This document shows positions 55,525 through 64,000 of a stretch of DNA of 64,000 nucleotides, piece after piece. Made by a program: the position numbers and the translations under genes. Each line of letters begins with the position of its first letter. The first letter of the stretch is position 1. The DNA comes from Sequoia sempervirens (lineage: Eukaryota > Streptophyta > Pinopsida > Cupressales > Cupressaceae): the NCBI GenBank assembly GCA_007258455.2, contig VDFB02000003.1:38787084-38851083 (forward strand). Direction: 5' to 3'. The notes under the pieces are model-generated. The model searched no databases and was not told the origin of the DNA. It worked only from the letters and a program-made list of their open reading frames with translations.

Positions 55525-56815
55525 TTTTGACCCTTCTTTGAGGACACTTCCAATGTCCTCTGTTTACCAATGACTATCTCATTCGTTGTCTCTCTCTTTC
55601 TGGTTTGTCGCTGAGTGGGCCTTCCTGGTTTCGATTTTCCACCCACATCCGCCTTCTTCTTTTTCCCTTTTTTCTTTGGGGTTGACTAGACCTCCTCATC
55701 CAACATTTTCTCCTGGGTCAAACTCACCGAGTCCATAATAACTGTCTCATCTTTAACTTTGGTAACCTCTTCCTCCATTATTTTTCCTTCTTTACCTTTG
55801 GTCACACTAGGCCCAACAGAAAGGTTAGATCTAATATCCTTTAGGGAGTCACCAATATCCGCATGCCCCCAAAGAGCCTAGCCAGGGGAGATAGCATCGA
55901 CCTCCAGGTCCCCACCAACAGGAAAACTCTCGGCCAAAATAGGTGTAGTAGGAACCAAAGCCAAGTCCACACAAGAGACATCCTCCCTAATAGAATGACC
56001 CCCAGAGATATTCGGGGGTCATCAATAACGAGTGAGCCAGAATTGGCTGAGGAGTCAACAATCTTCAAAATGTCTTTTTCAAAGGGGTAGTGGTCTTCAA
56101 CAACAGACTCACTAGAGTTAGGCACCCGATTAAAAGAAGATTTGCAGTCAGAGATAAGGTGGCCAAGTTTAGCACACTTTTTACATGAAACCACAACATT
56201 TTCATAACAAACTGGTTGGACCCAAGTACCAAACTTAGAGCATAGCTTCACTGAGGTAGGAAGCGTCTTATGCACACTAATATTTACACAAAAACAGGCA
56301 AAAATTAACTTGGATTTGGATCGGGTAATGGAATCCGAAGTAATAAACTGGCCTAAGGAATCCCCAATGCTTTTGAAAATAGATTCATCCCAATATTCCA
56401 GAGGAAACCCAGGTAGGCAGATCCACATCGACGCCAATTTATTAAGATCCATAGCAGGGTCGAAACTCGGCTTCTAGCGACATAAGGACAAACTGTGCTT
56501 CACATACACCCAAGGCCCAGAAGAGAGGACCACGACCAAGTCATTCAGAGTCGTGAATTTGAAAAGGAAAATCCCACCTATCATAGCACAAATGTCCACA
56601 CTTCCTTTGAGGTGCCATTTAGTAGCAGCCCATCTCTGGACCATATCCACAGAAGGTTGGAAGGAGAGAAAATGACCTACTACCACATTTTCCATTGAGG
56701 AAAGAATCCTATCACTGACTGAATCATAGATAGCAAAGTTAGTGCCCGTAACAATGAATTCCTCTTTAGGGCGAGGAGAGGGGCCCTTAGTACTCCGACT
56801 ACCATTAGTTAGCAC
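55521..56815 (-). pseudogene. LINE 2 ORF1: nucleic-acid-binding protein with zinc knuckle
   Basis: Starts at the Met at 56815. The N-terminal part resembles the DUF4283 domain (KEEFIVTG, VVVGHFLSFQPSVDMVQRWA, GIFLFKF), then W.CLPGFPLEYW. A CCHC zinc knuckle follows, CKKCAKLGHLISDC (C-x2-C-x4-H-x4-C), at about 56190-56150. An in-frame TAG at 56474 breaks it. A one-base shift near 56010 leads to a Lys-rich tail whose TGA (55523-55521) overlaps the ORF2 ATG as ATGA. Such proteins bind the LINE RNA and act with ORF2 in target-primed reverse transcription. Confidence 0.82.
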
Positions 56816-57100
56816 ATCCTTTCAACATTTAACCTCCAGAAGGACCGTGACCGCCGACACTTCCACACCAAACAGAATTAGAATCACAGGTGACTTAGAT
56901 TGACCCAGAATCACGGGAATCTTTGAATCAGACAAGCCAGAAGTGGCTCCTGAGGGACACGAGCCCACATGCGACAGGGCGAGGCTCGGGTCAGGAGGGG
57001 ACAGTGGGGGACCCCCAACGCAGAATCCACCATGTGCACAGGTTGTTCAAACACAAACGAAGGAGAGAGAAGCGGGAAAAAAAGACTTATCGAGCCCAAA

Positions 57101-57408
57101 TTGTTATTATGTGTTTCTCATTATCATTATCTTTTTGTCCTATGACACTTGATGCCACCTTCTTGACTTGGGGTTTAGCTAGGACATGCAAACTTATTGA
57201 TGCCAAAACGGTTGGGTAATGAGATTTTGCTTGGCTATTGTTGGGAGTTTTTTCTAAATAACATTCTTTGGTTTAGAATCTTCCAATTGTAACTTTGGTA
57301 ATGGATTCCTTTATTCTGTAGCCATAGTGGCTTGTTGAAGTGGAAAGTCTTGAGTTGTATTATTTTAATGAAGTTGTGTTAGATTTTCAATTAGTTTGAA
57401 ATCATGTA
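57101..57408. other. Spacer between LINE 2 and the chromovirus LTR
   Basis: No gene or terminus recognised. It includes the upstream flank of the LINE 5' end. Confidence 0.45.
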
Positions 57409-59193
57409 TGTAATATCTTTGACAAATATTAATGCCAATATTTGTGGACAAATTTAAATATATTTTCTTGGGCTCTTATAAAATCCAAATATTAAGTAAA
57501 ATATTTTTACTATTTTAATTTGGGGTTTAAATATTTAAATGCTAAAACCCTAAAAATCCTAGAAGGAGATAATATTTACACACCAACATTATCAACCCTA
57601 TATTATACTCTAGACTTCATTATTTGACCCAAAAATAACAATCCTTAATCTATTCTATTTGAATCTATCAAACCTAGAAAATTCCTCTTTTTACATTTTC
57701 ACAATCACATTAAATGCCTTATATTACATGGTTGGGTTCACAAATAAGATAAACAATAGATTTAAATATACACCTAGATCTAATACACTAAGATTGTAAA
57801 ATAACTTTGCATTTATTGATACCCATACTTATAAATTGGATTCACAAACAAGATAAAATAGTAGAACCTTCATTTACATCATGTGGGATTGAAAACCATT
57901 ACAAAACATGGCTATGGTAACAACCGTAATAGAAAATACAATAGTATGCTCTAATAATTGAAATACCAATGTACAATAAAATATAAATTAAAAATACAAC
58001 TTACTCCCAAGGCAACCTTAAATCAAACAAGTTGGATATTCTTTAAGATCTATCACCAATAAAGCTCAAACATGACCATTGTGTGAGATAACACTTTGAG
58101 CCAAAAGGGTTTCATCCTTCGACACAACATCTATAGGGTTTCATCCTTTGAGGTGAGATCTATGGGGTTTTTGTTCCTTGATATCTTGCAAATCTACATG
58201 TTTTCATCCATAGATCTAGGTGCTTAAACACACATACTCACAACAAGTTCTAGTTAGATTTTTCTATGTATATTCGTAGATGGCTTCCATCTTGTCTTTT
58301 AACTCATTATACATCTAGAAAGATGTAAAAATTTACAATAATGGCCTCCATCATGAGGCTAGTATGTGGTGAGGATTGCGTGTACCTATCGTCGTCTCCC
58401 CTTGAAGCATGCCTAGAATCATGCTCATGCATGCAAAAATATGCTCAAGAGGCATGAAGGAATGTCTTATGTGAATTATAACTGTCATTGACAATAATAG
58501 TGAGGGCTCCCTTAGGGTTTGAAACCCTAACTACTTCATTAATGGAATTTGAAGTTGTTATCTTGAACACATGGGACCATATCCTCATTATGAAATCATA
58601 TTTTGTGCTTGCAAGAGCCCTTCTAAAAGATGCATCATCAACCTATGCATTATTGGTTGTTTGGTAGTGCAGGGAGGTAGGTGGAGGAAAATAGTGAAAA
58701 GAGGTGAGTGTTAAAGTTTGTGTGTCAGAGATACCTTATGACTCATGGCATAAGTTAGGGTTTGGGGTTTAGAAGGGATGCATGCTAGAGAGGGGAAGTT
58801 TGACTCTTCAACAAGGGTTTGTGAAGGAGTGGGGTTCAGTAGAGAGGTATGATGGTATGGGAAACTTCGAAGCCTCAATGATAGAAGGAATGAAGGTAGG
58901 GAACAAGTGGAGGGTATGATTGGATGGGGATGTTCAATACCTTGACAAAGATAGAAGAGAAAATGAACTTTGAAGGAAAGTCATGCCAAGAAGGGAGACA
59001 CTGCAACTTTGACAATCTACATAGACTTAGAAGATTGGGCATGCCTTCATACTTATAAAATTTTGGGATCTTAAGCAAATGCATGGGGGATGAAGGGGAA
59101 GAATACATACCAAATATTGGATCAAGTGAGATGCTAGAGTTAGAAAATGGACATTTTGGCTCATCGCATAAATTATAGAAAGGGGACATGACA
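57409..59193 (-). mobile_element. Putative 3' LTR of the Ty3/gypsy chromovirus
   Basis: The start is secure: TGTCATGTCCCC on the minus strand at 59193, into which the pol frame runs before its TAA. The end is provisional, at GATATTACA (57409), chosen because it mirrors the start and gives TG...CA ends and a length of about 1.8 kb. Non-coding throughout, with 'gtttcatcctttga' repeated near 58100-58160. Confidence 0.55.
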
Positions 59194-61335
59194 TGTTTGC
59201 CCCACTCAAGTTTGCTTGTCCTCAAGCAATTCCAAGTTTGGATGTTCCATATCTATGGGCTTTCCTGTGTTGCATCTTCTACAAGCAAGTTCTTCCATCT
59301 AACTAAGTACTTTGTGATGCTTTGGCCTCTCAACCTTCTTTTTCTTACCTCCATAACTGCTTTGGGAATCAAAATTAGTTTACATTCATTATCCATTTAG
59401 GACAACTCTATTGAAGGTACAATATATTTTCCTAGCGACCTCTTGAGGTGGGACATATGAAACATATTATGAATCTTACTTTCCTTTGGAAATTATAACT
59501 AATAGGGAACTTTTCCAACTCCAAAATTCTATAAGGTTCGTAAAAAAGAGGTTTGAGTTTTTCAAACCTACTTGCCTTCAAAAAGGATAGCTTGTAAGAC
59601 TGCAATCCCACAAACACCATATTCCAAACTTCAAATGTTCTCTATCAGGTATGGCGGTCTTCACACACCTTTTGTTAATTTTGCGCTTGTTAGAGATTGC
59701 TCTTGAGTGACTTCAAAATGTCCTAGCCTTGTTGGATCAAATCACTTGCTTTCGACACCCTACTATTAGACAACACAAGGTCAAAAAAACTTTAGGCTCC
59801 ATATCCACATAAATCCATGAAAGGTGTCATAATCACATGATAACTAGTGTTATAATAATTCTCCCCCAAATGGAACCATTTTATCCATGCCTTTTGATGA
59901 CCAATACCATAAATTCTTAAATAGCCTTTCACCTATTTATTTACAATCTCATTTTAACTATCCATTTGGGGGTGGTAGCTAGTGCTAGGTGTTAGTTTGG
60001 TCCCTACCAATTGAAAGAGTTCTTGTAAAAATAAACTCAAGAACCGATTGCCTCAGTCACTCACAATGTTCTAAGGTAGTCCATGAAATCTAAGCACCTC
60101 CTTGAAGAATAGGTCAACAAATTGCAATGCCCTAAAATATGAAAAAATAGTAAAGAAGTGTGAGTATTTCATCAATCTATTTACAACTATATATATAGTC
60201 CTTACCTTGGACTTTAGGAAGTTCAGTGATGAGGTCCATCAAAATACTCTTCCATTTTTTCTACAGGATAGGCAAAGGCTACAAGAGTCTTACTGGAGGT
60301 ACTTCCTCTATTATATTTCATTGTCAGATACCGCATTCTCTAATAATTTTTTAAAGACATCATCCTTGATTCCTTTCCATGTGAATATCTCTTTAACCTT
60401 CTTATAGATCCTAAAATATCTTGGGTGGCTTTCCAAGGGAGTATCATGAATTGTCCTTAAAATTGTTTCCTTCATTTTTTATTCTTGCACTAAATAAATT
60501 ATTTCCTTGTAGAGAATGAGTTCATTGGATAACTTGTATCAATAATCCAACAAATTTCCTTCCAAGACATCAATAGCAAACCCATCGTTTGCAATTTTTT
60601 TATTATTTCACCTTCAATTAGCCAAGATGTGTGACATCGAGCAAAAAGTTGGTTTTCTAGATAAAGTATCAACAACTACATTTTTCCTCCCTTTAACAAA
60701 CTTAATATCAAAATAAAACTCTTGAAGCTTGCTAACACATTTTTGTTTTCACTCATTCAGATCCTTCTGATCAAGAAAGTACTTCAGGTTGTTGTGATTT
60801 GTTTTGACCAAAAATTTGCTGTCAACCATATTATCAGAACTTAGTGCATGCATAATGATTAGCATTTCCATGTAATAGATTGAGAATCATATTTCTACCT
60901 CCTTAAGTTTGTAGCTCTTAAATACAATAGGTTTCTTTTTCTACATAAGCAAATCTCCTATTCCTTCTTTAGATGTGTCACACTCTAGGACAAGAGGGAA
61001 AATTAGGTACAACTAGCACTGAGCATGAGCTCGTTATGTCTTTAATTTTTTCAAAATCTTGTACTGCCACCTCACTCCATGTGAAACCTACTTTCTTTAT
61101 TAGTTTTGTCAATGGAGTAGCTAGTTGAGACAATGCCTTAATGAAACTTTGATAGTAGTTGCAAAGATTGAGGAATCCTTGCAACTATGTCAAAGTCTTT
61201 AGGGGAAGCCAATCCAAAATGGCTTTGATATTTTCCATATCTCCTTGCACTCCCTTCGTGTTGATGATGTGCCTTAATTATAAAATTTATGTCATGGAAA
61301 ATTAACATTTAGACTCTTTTTCCATGTATTTTATA
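59173..61335 (-). pseudogene. Ty3/gypsy chromovirus pol (end of RT, RNase H, integrase, chromodomain), decayed
   Basis: On the minus strand, N to C: the last RT segment (about 61330-61200; KC.FSMT, HIIN, then VQGDMENIKAILDWLP), the thumb and RNase H start (QGFLNLCNYYQSFIKALSQL, 61184-60978, then VECDTSKEGIG), LVKTNHNNLKYFLDQKDL and a degraded integrase core (WKSILMDLITELPKVQGKD near 60250). The integrase C-terminal region is VFVGLQSYKLSFLKASRFEK and LKPLFYEPYRILE (59620-59432). A chromodomain-like end follows (KNLLVEDATQ, HPNLELLEDKQ) and TAA at 59175-59173, about 20 bp inside the LTR. Many stops and frameshifts. Upstream RT, protease and gag are missing, so the copy is truncated on its 5' side near 61.35 kb. 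Confidence 0.85.
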
Positions 61336-62290
61336 GGTGCCTCTTGGAGTGAAAAAAACTTGTGATTGCGCTTAGAAGGCACAAAAACCTATAAATTGAT
61401 ATACAAAAAATATGATTTAGTGCAAAAATAATTAAAAACCTTTATTAACATTTATCATTAATAAATTCATACTAGTTCATATAGTCATACATTCACTATC
61501 ACAATTACTATATAGGGATATTCTTGTCAAGCTCTAAGTAACATTGACTTCTATCACTTAGTACAAAGTTTTATTTATTTATTTAAAAAAGTAAAGCTTT
61601 GGGGTAGGCTATGCTTATCAATGTAGGGATAACATCATTAATACATGCAAAGTTAAAAAATGTTTAGTGGGTGGTCTCATGGGGCAGCCCCTATTTTCTA
61701 ATAGTCATTGGTGGCTAAATTCTACTGCCATCGACAAGTAGCATGGACATTGCCACCTCCATAGAACTTCACATTATCAATGTTATTTGACACCAAATTT
61801 CTTATCTATAGACCTCCTTTTCTTTAGTCCAATTGCCATTGATCATACCACCATCGCTTATCCAGAGCTAGTAATGCTACCATAAGGCCACCCAAATAAT
61901 TTACTTATATACTTTTTAAGGCATAAAGAGGATTTTTTTAGGGTTTGTAACTTGGACATATAATATTATAATTTTACAAACAAATAAGAATAACAAAGTT
62001 ATTTTTGAGCACTATGTATCTGTATGCTCAATTTTCCCAATTTTTTCCCCAAGAACCTATAATTTAAGTTTGAAGTAAGTTCTTTCTATATTCTTTGTGA
62101 AAAATTGCAAAAAGGGTTATTTTTTATTGTTGTGGGGGCCTAATTTTTAGCCCTACAACACATTAAGGGTTTAGTAAACTATCAAATGCTATATATTTGT
62201 TGATTTTTTCTCTTTATATTATTTAAATCGGTAGGAACCTCTTCTATTAAGAATCATATGTGATACAATTACTACAACTAGAAGCCAAAA
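61336..62290. other. AT-rich non-coding stretch
   Basis: Separates the truncated gypsy pol (-) from the copia gag (+). No gene, TSD or terminus recognised. It may include the 5' LTR or leader of the copia element. Confidence 0.4.
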
Positions 62291-62705
62291 ATGACCACGT
62301 TTATAATTTCTAAGGGATTATGGTCCGCCTTGGATGGTACTCCATTTGAGTTCACTTAGGAGTATGAGAGATTTTCATATAGAGACAACGTGGATGAAGC
62401 CATAGGACTAATATCACATGTTTTAGGTAGTCTCTTGTTTCATATTGAGTCTTAAAAAACACCTAAGGAGATTTGGGACAAGTAAAATGAGATTTTTGGT
62501 ACACTTAATGAGTTTTGGGAGCTTTAAATTGAGGCAAAATTGACTACATTAGCTCCAAATTTCTTCTCCTCCATTGAGGATTTCTTGTTGAATTCAAGTC
62601 ATCGAGTTCACTACTATATGGTTTTGGAAAGGACAAGACTAACTTCAAGAATGCATATTCCTATTTTTTTTAGGTTTTGATGCCTATTCCAAGTCTTCTT
62701 GTAGA
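62291..62705 (+). pseudogene. Ty1/copia gag, N-terminal part
   Basis: From the ATG at 62291 the frame reads through four stops: SALDGTPFEFT, then RDNVDEAIGLISHVLGSLLF, KTPKEIWDK, NEIFGTLNEF, IEAKLTTLAPNFFSSIEDFL. This matches the UBN2-type gag of plant copia elements ('PKE.WDKL...FG..NE', 'L..L.P..F.SIEDF'), the capsid protein. After a frameshift the remainder is recognisable to about 62705, where unrelated AT-rich sequence starts. Confidence 0.72.
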
Positions 62706-63735
62706 CACCTTAAAATTGACCATACCTTGAGCATAGTCGACTTTTACCTTATTCTATCCATTAATTAAACATATATTTCTTATTTATTTAATCATTTTAT
62801 CCATCACCTTTATCCCACCTTGTCCTAGCCAATTAATTAATTAAATATTCATTATTTGTTTAATTAATTTATCCATTATCCTTATCCCAACACCTTCTAA
62901 CTAAATTAATTAATTAAAATTCTTAGTTAATTAATTAATTTAGGCTAATTAATCCCCACCACCCTTTCCTCCAATATTTTATTCCACTTTATTCTTGAAT
63001 CCTTTCCCATTTAATTCTAGTCATTAGATTCGTTCACATGGATCACAATCTAAACTTGTCATCATGTGACTAGTGTCCCTCTCGCATGACCAACTAAGAC
63101 TTTGTATAGATTCATTGAATCTAGACACTTTCTAAAAGTCAAACTAACTTTTTATATCATCCATCCATTTCATACATCTCCAAATCTTAACCATCCACAT
63201 AAGGATGTCACCCTAATCCATTCCTAAACTTAGCCCTTATCCCACATGTCACATGACTACAACTTTTGATACAAGCCCTAATCCTCATTCAATCTGAGCC
63301 ATTTATTAATCAATCCATCTTGGCCCTTGACTTCTATCATGAAAATTTTATAAATGAGAGGTCTCTCACCCCATTTAGACATCTCTTCTTATGCTACTAT
63401 TATGTTGCCACATTTTCTATCTACTTCTTCCATAGCCTAGCTAATCTTTCATTATCATATCCTTATCTATCCATTTTATCTCTTATCATCTTAATCCTAC
63501 CATCATGCTACTTTTATAAGCAATGCCATTCCTCCATCAGCACATCAAAAGATAAAATAAAGTGGAGCTAGGGTGCACTCTACCTCAAGCTCTATTTGAG
63601 GAGAAAGAAGGGTTCTAGGTGAAGGTATTGTGTGTATTGCATTATATTATATTTTATTTACCTTTAATATTTTTTATCTTCACTTATCTTCTAAATTTTA
63701 TTCTAATATGGATGTTGTAGGTGATACTTTTATAG
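62703..63735. mobile_element. Insertion interrupting the copia gag, LTR-like
   Basis: About 1 kb of AT-rich sequence with TTAATTAA-rich blocks (62830-62950) starts at 'tgtagacaccttaaaattgacc' and ends near 'gatgttgtagg'. The word TTGTAG occurs at both junctions (about 62705 and 63714) and may be, or include, the target duplication. The TGTAGACACC start is LTR-like, but a CA end next to a clean 5-bp repeat was not found, so exact limits and class stay open. The + frame at 63266-63571 shows no recognised domain. Confidence 0.45.
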
Positions 63736-64000
63736 TTCCTACTTTTGAGGTAGATTTGATGATCGCTTGACATGGGAATAAGCTAAGTTGGTCTACTTAG
63801 ATGTTATTTTAATTAACAAGAATTGATCATTAGTGGCTCAATCATCCAAAGGGAAATGGAAGAATAAGTATGAGTCTAAGATAGATTCTACATCAAGTGG
63901 CGAGCATCACTCCAAGACAAAATAAATGTCAAATCAAAAAAATTAATCTACTTCCAAGTTTGTTGAGTCTTCCTCCAAGACAAAGAAGAAATCAACAGAG
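63720..64000 (+). pseudogene. Ty1/copia gag, C-terminal part
   Basis: After the insertion the gag reading resumes with DTFIVPTFEVD and then, after a shift, SLVAQSSKGKWKNKYESKID and Ser/Lys-rich sequence with a few stops up to the window edge. This corresponds to the basic linker before the zinc knuckle of copia gag. The knuckle itself and pol would lie beyond the window. Confidence 0.6.

Larger units (their letters stand above)
49100..57100 (-). mobile_element. Second degenerate plant LINE (L1-like), nearly full length
   Basis: Complete in order on the minus strand: a GC-rich 5' leader (about 57100-56820), ORF1 with DUF4283-like and zinc-knuckle parts, then ORF2 with endonuclease, RT, zf-RVT and RNase H, ending near 49257. 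It is split by an LTR-like insertion at 50536-52731. Stops and frameshifts occur but are fewer than in the LINE at 1-6265, so this copy is probably younger. No poly(A) (T run on the + strand) marks the 3' end, which is approximate. Confidence 0.88.

Overview
The window looks like nuclear DNA of a seed plant with a very large genome, most likely a gymnosperm and possibly a conifer. That is inference. It rests on the near-absence of intact genes, several layers of decayed and nested retrotransposons, a 3.8 kb intron in the one host gene seen, and plant-type LINE, Ty3/gypsy chromovirus and Ty1/copia proteins. Two runs of exactly 100 N (7394-7493 and 35812-35911) are assembly gaps.

Host gene: three exons on the + strand (38902-39160, 39518-39661, 43490-43600) encode the C-terminal half of a quinone-oxidoreductase-like medium-chain dehydrogenase. 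The protein ends in Ser-Lys-Ile, a peroxisomal PTS1-type tail. Its 5' exons are not visible.

Layout, left to right. 1-6265: a dead LINE (+), split by a solo LTR with a perfect 5-bp target duplication. 7.5-8.5 kb: the tail of a chromovirus pol (-). 8.9-14.7 kb: a repeat-rich stretch with a recurring palindrome and a 70-bp tandem array that is cut cleanly by a second solo LTR. 14.7-19.9 kb: two related LTRs in opposite orientation, a GACTCG-ended insertion and a gypsy gag fragment. 19.9-26.4 kb: a decayed multi-ORF unit (-) with no reverse transcriptase or integrase, preceded by a cluster of GC-stemmed palindromes (26.65-27.75 kb). 28.1-35.8 kb: a mosaic of inverted and direct duplications carrying SMC2-derived gene fragments, a copia reverse transcriptase scrap and a repeated 20-mer. 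35.9-43.6 kb: the dehydrogenase gene and flanking repeats. 43.6-49.1 kb: repeats and a decayed ORF of unknown function (-). 49.1-57.1 kb: a second LINE (-), also split by an LTR-like insertion. 57.4-61.3 kb: a Ty3/gypsy chromovirus pol with its 3' LTR (-). 62.3-64.0 kb: a Ty1/copia gag (+), itself interrupted.

Nearly everything except the dehydrogenase exons is pseudogenic, with frequent in-frame stops and frameshifts. No tRNA, rRNA or CRISPR array was recognised. The items most worth a second look are the RT-less multi-ORF unit and its palindromes, the SMC2-carrying fold-back mosaic, the 70-bp array whose phase is restored by removing the solo LTR, and the ATGA stop/start overlap shared by both LINEs.
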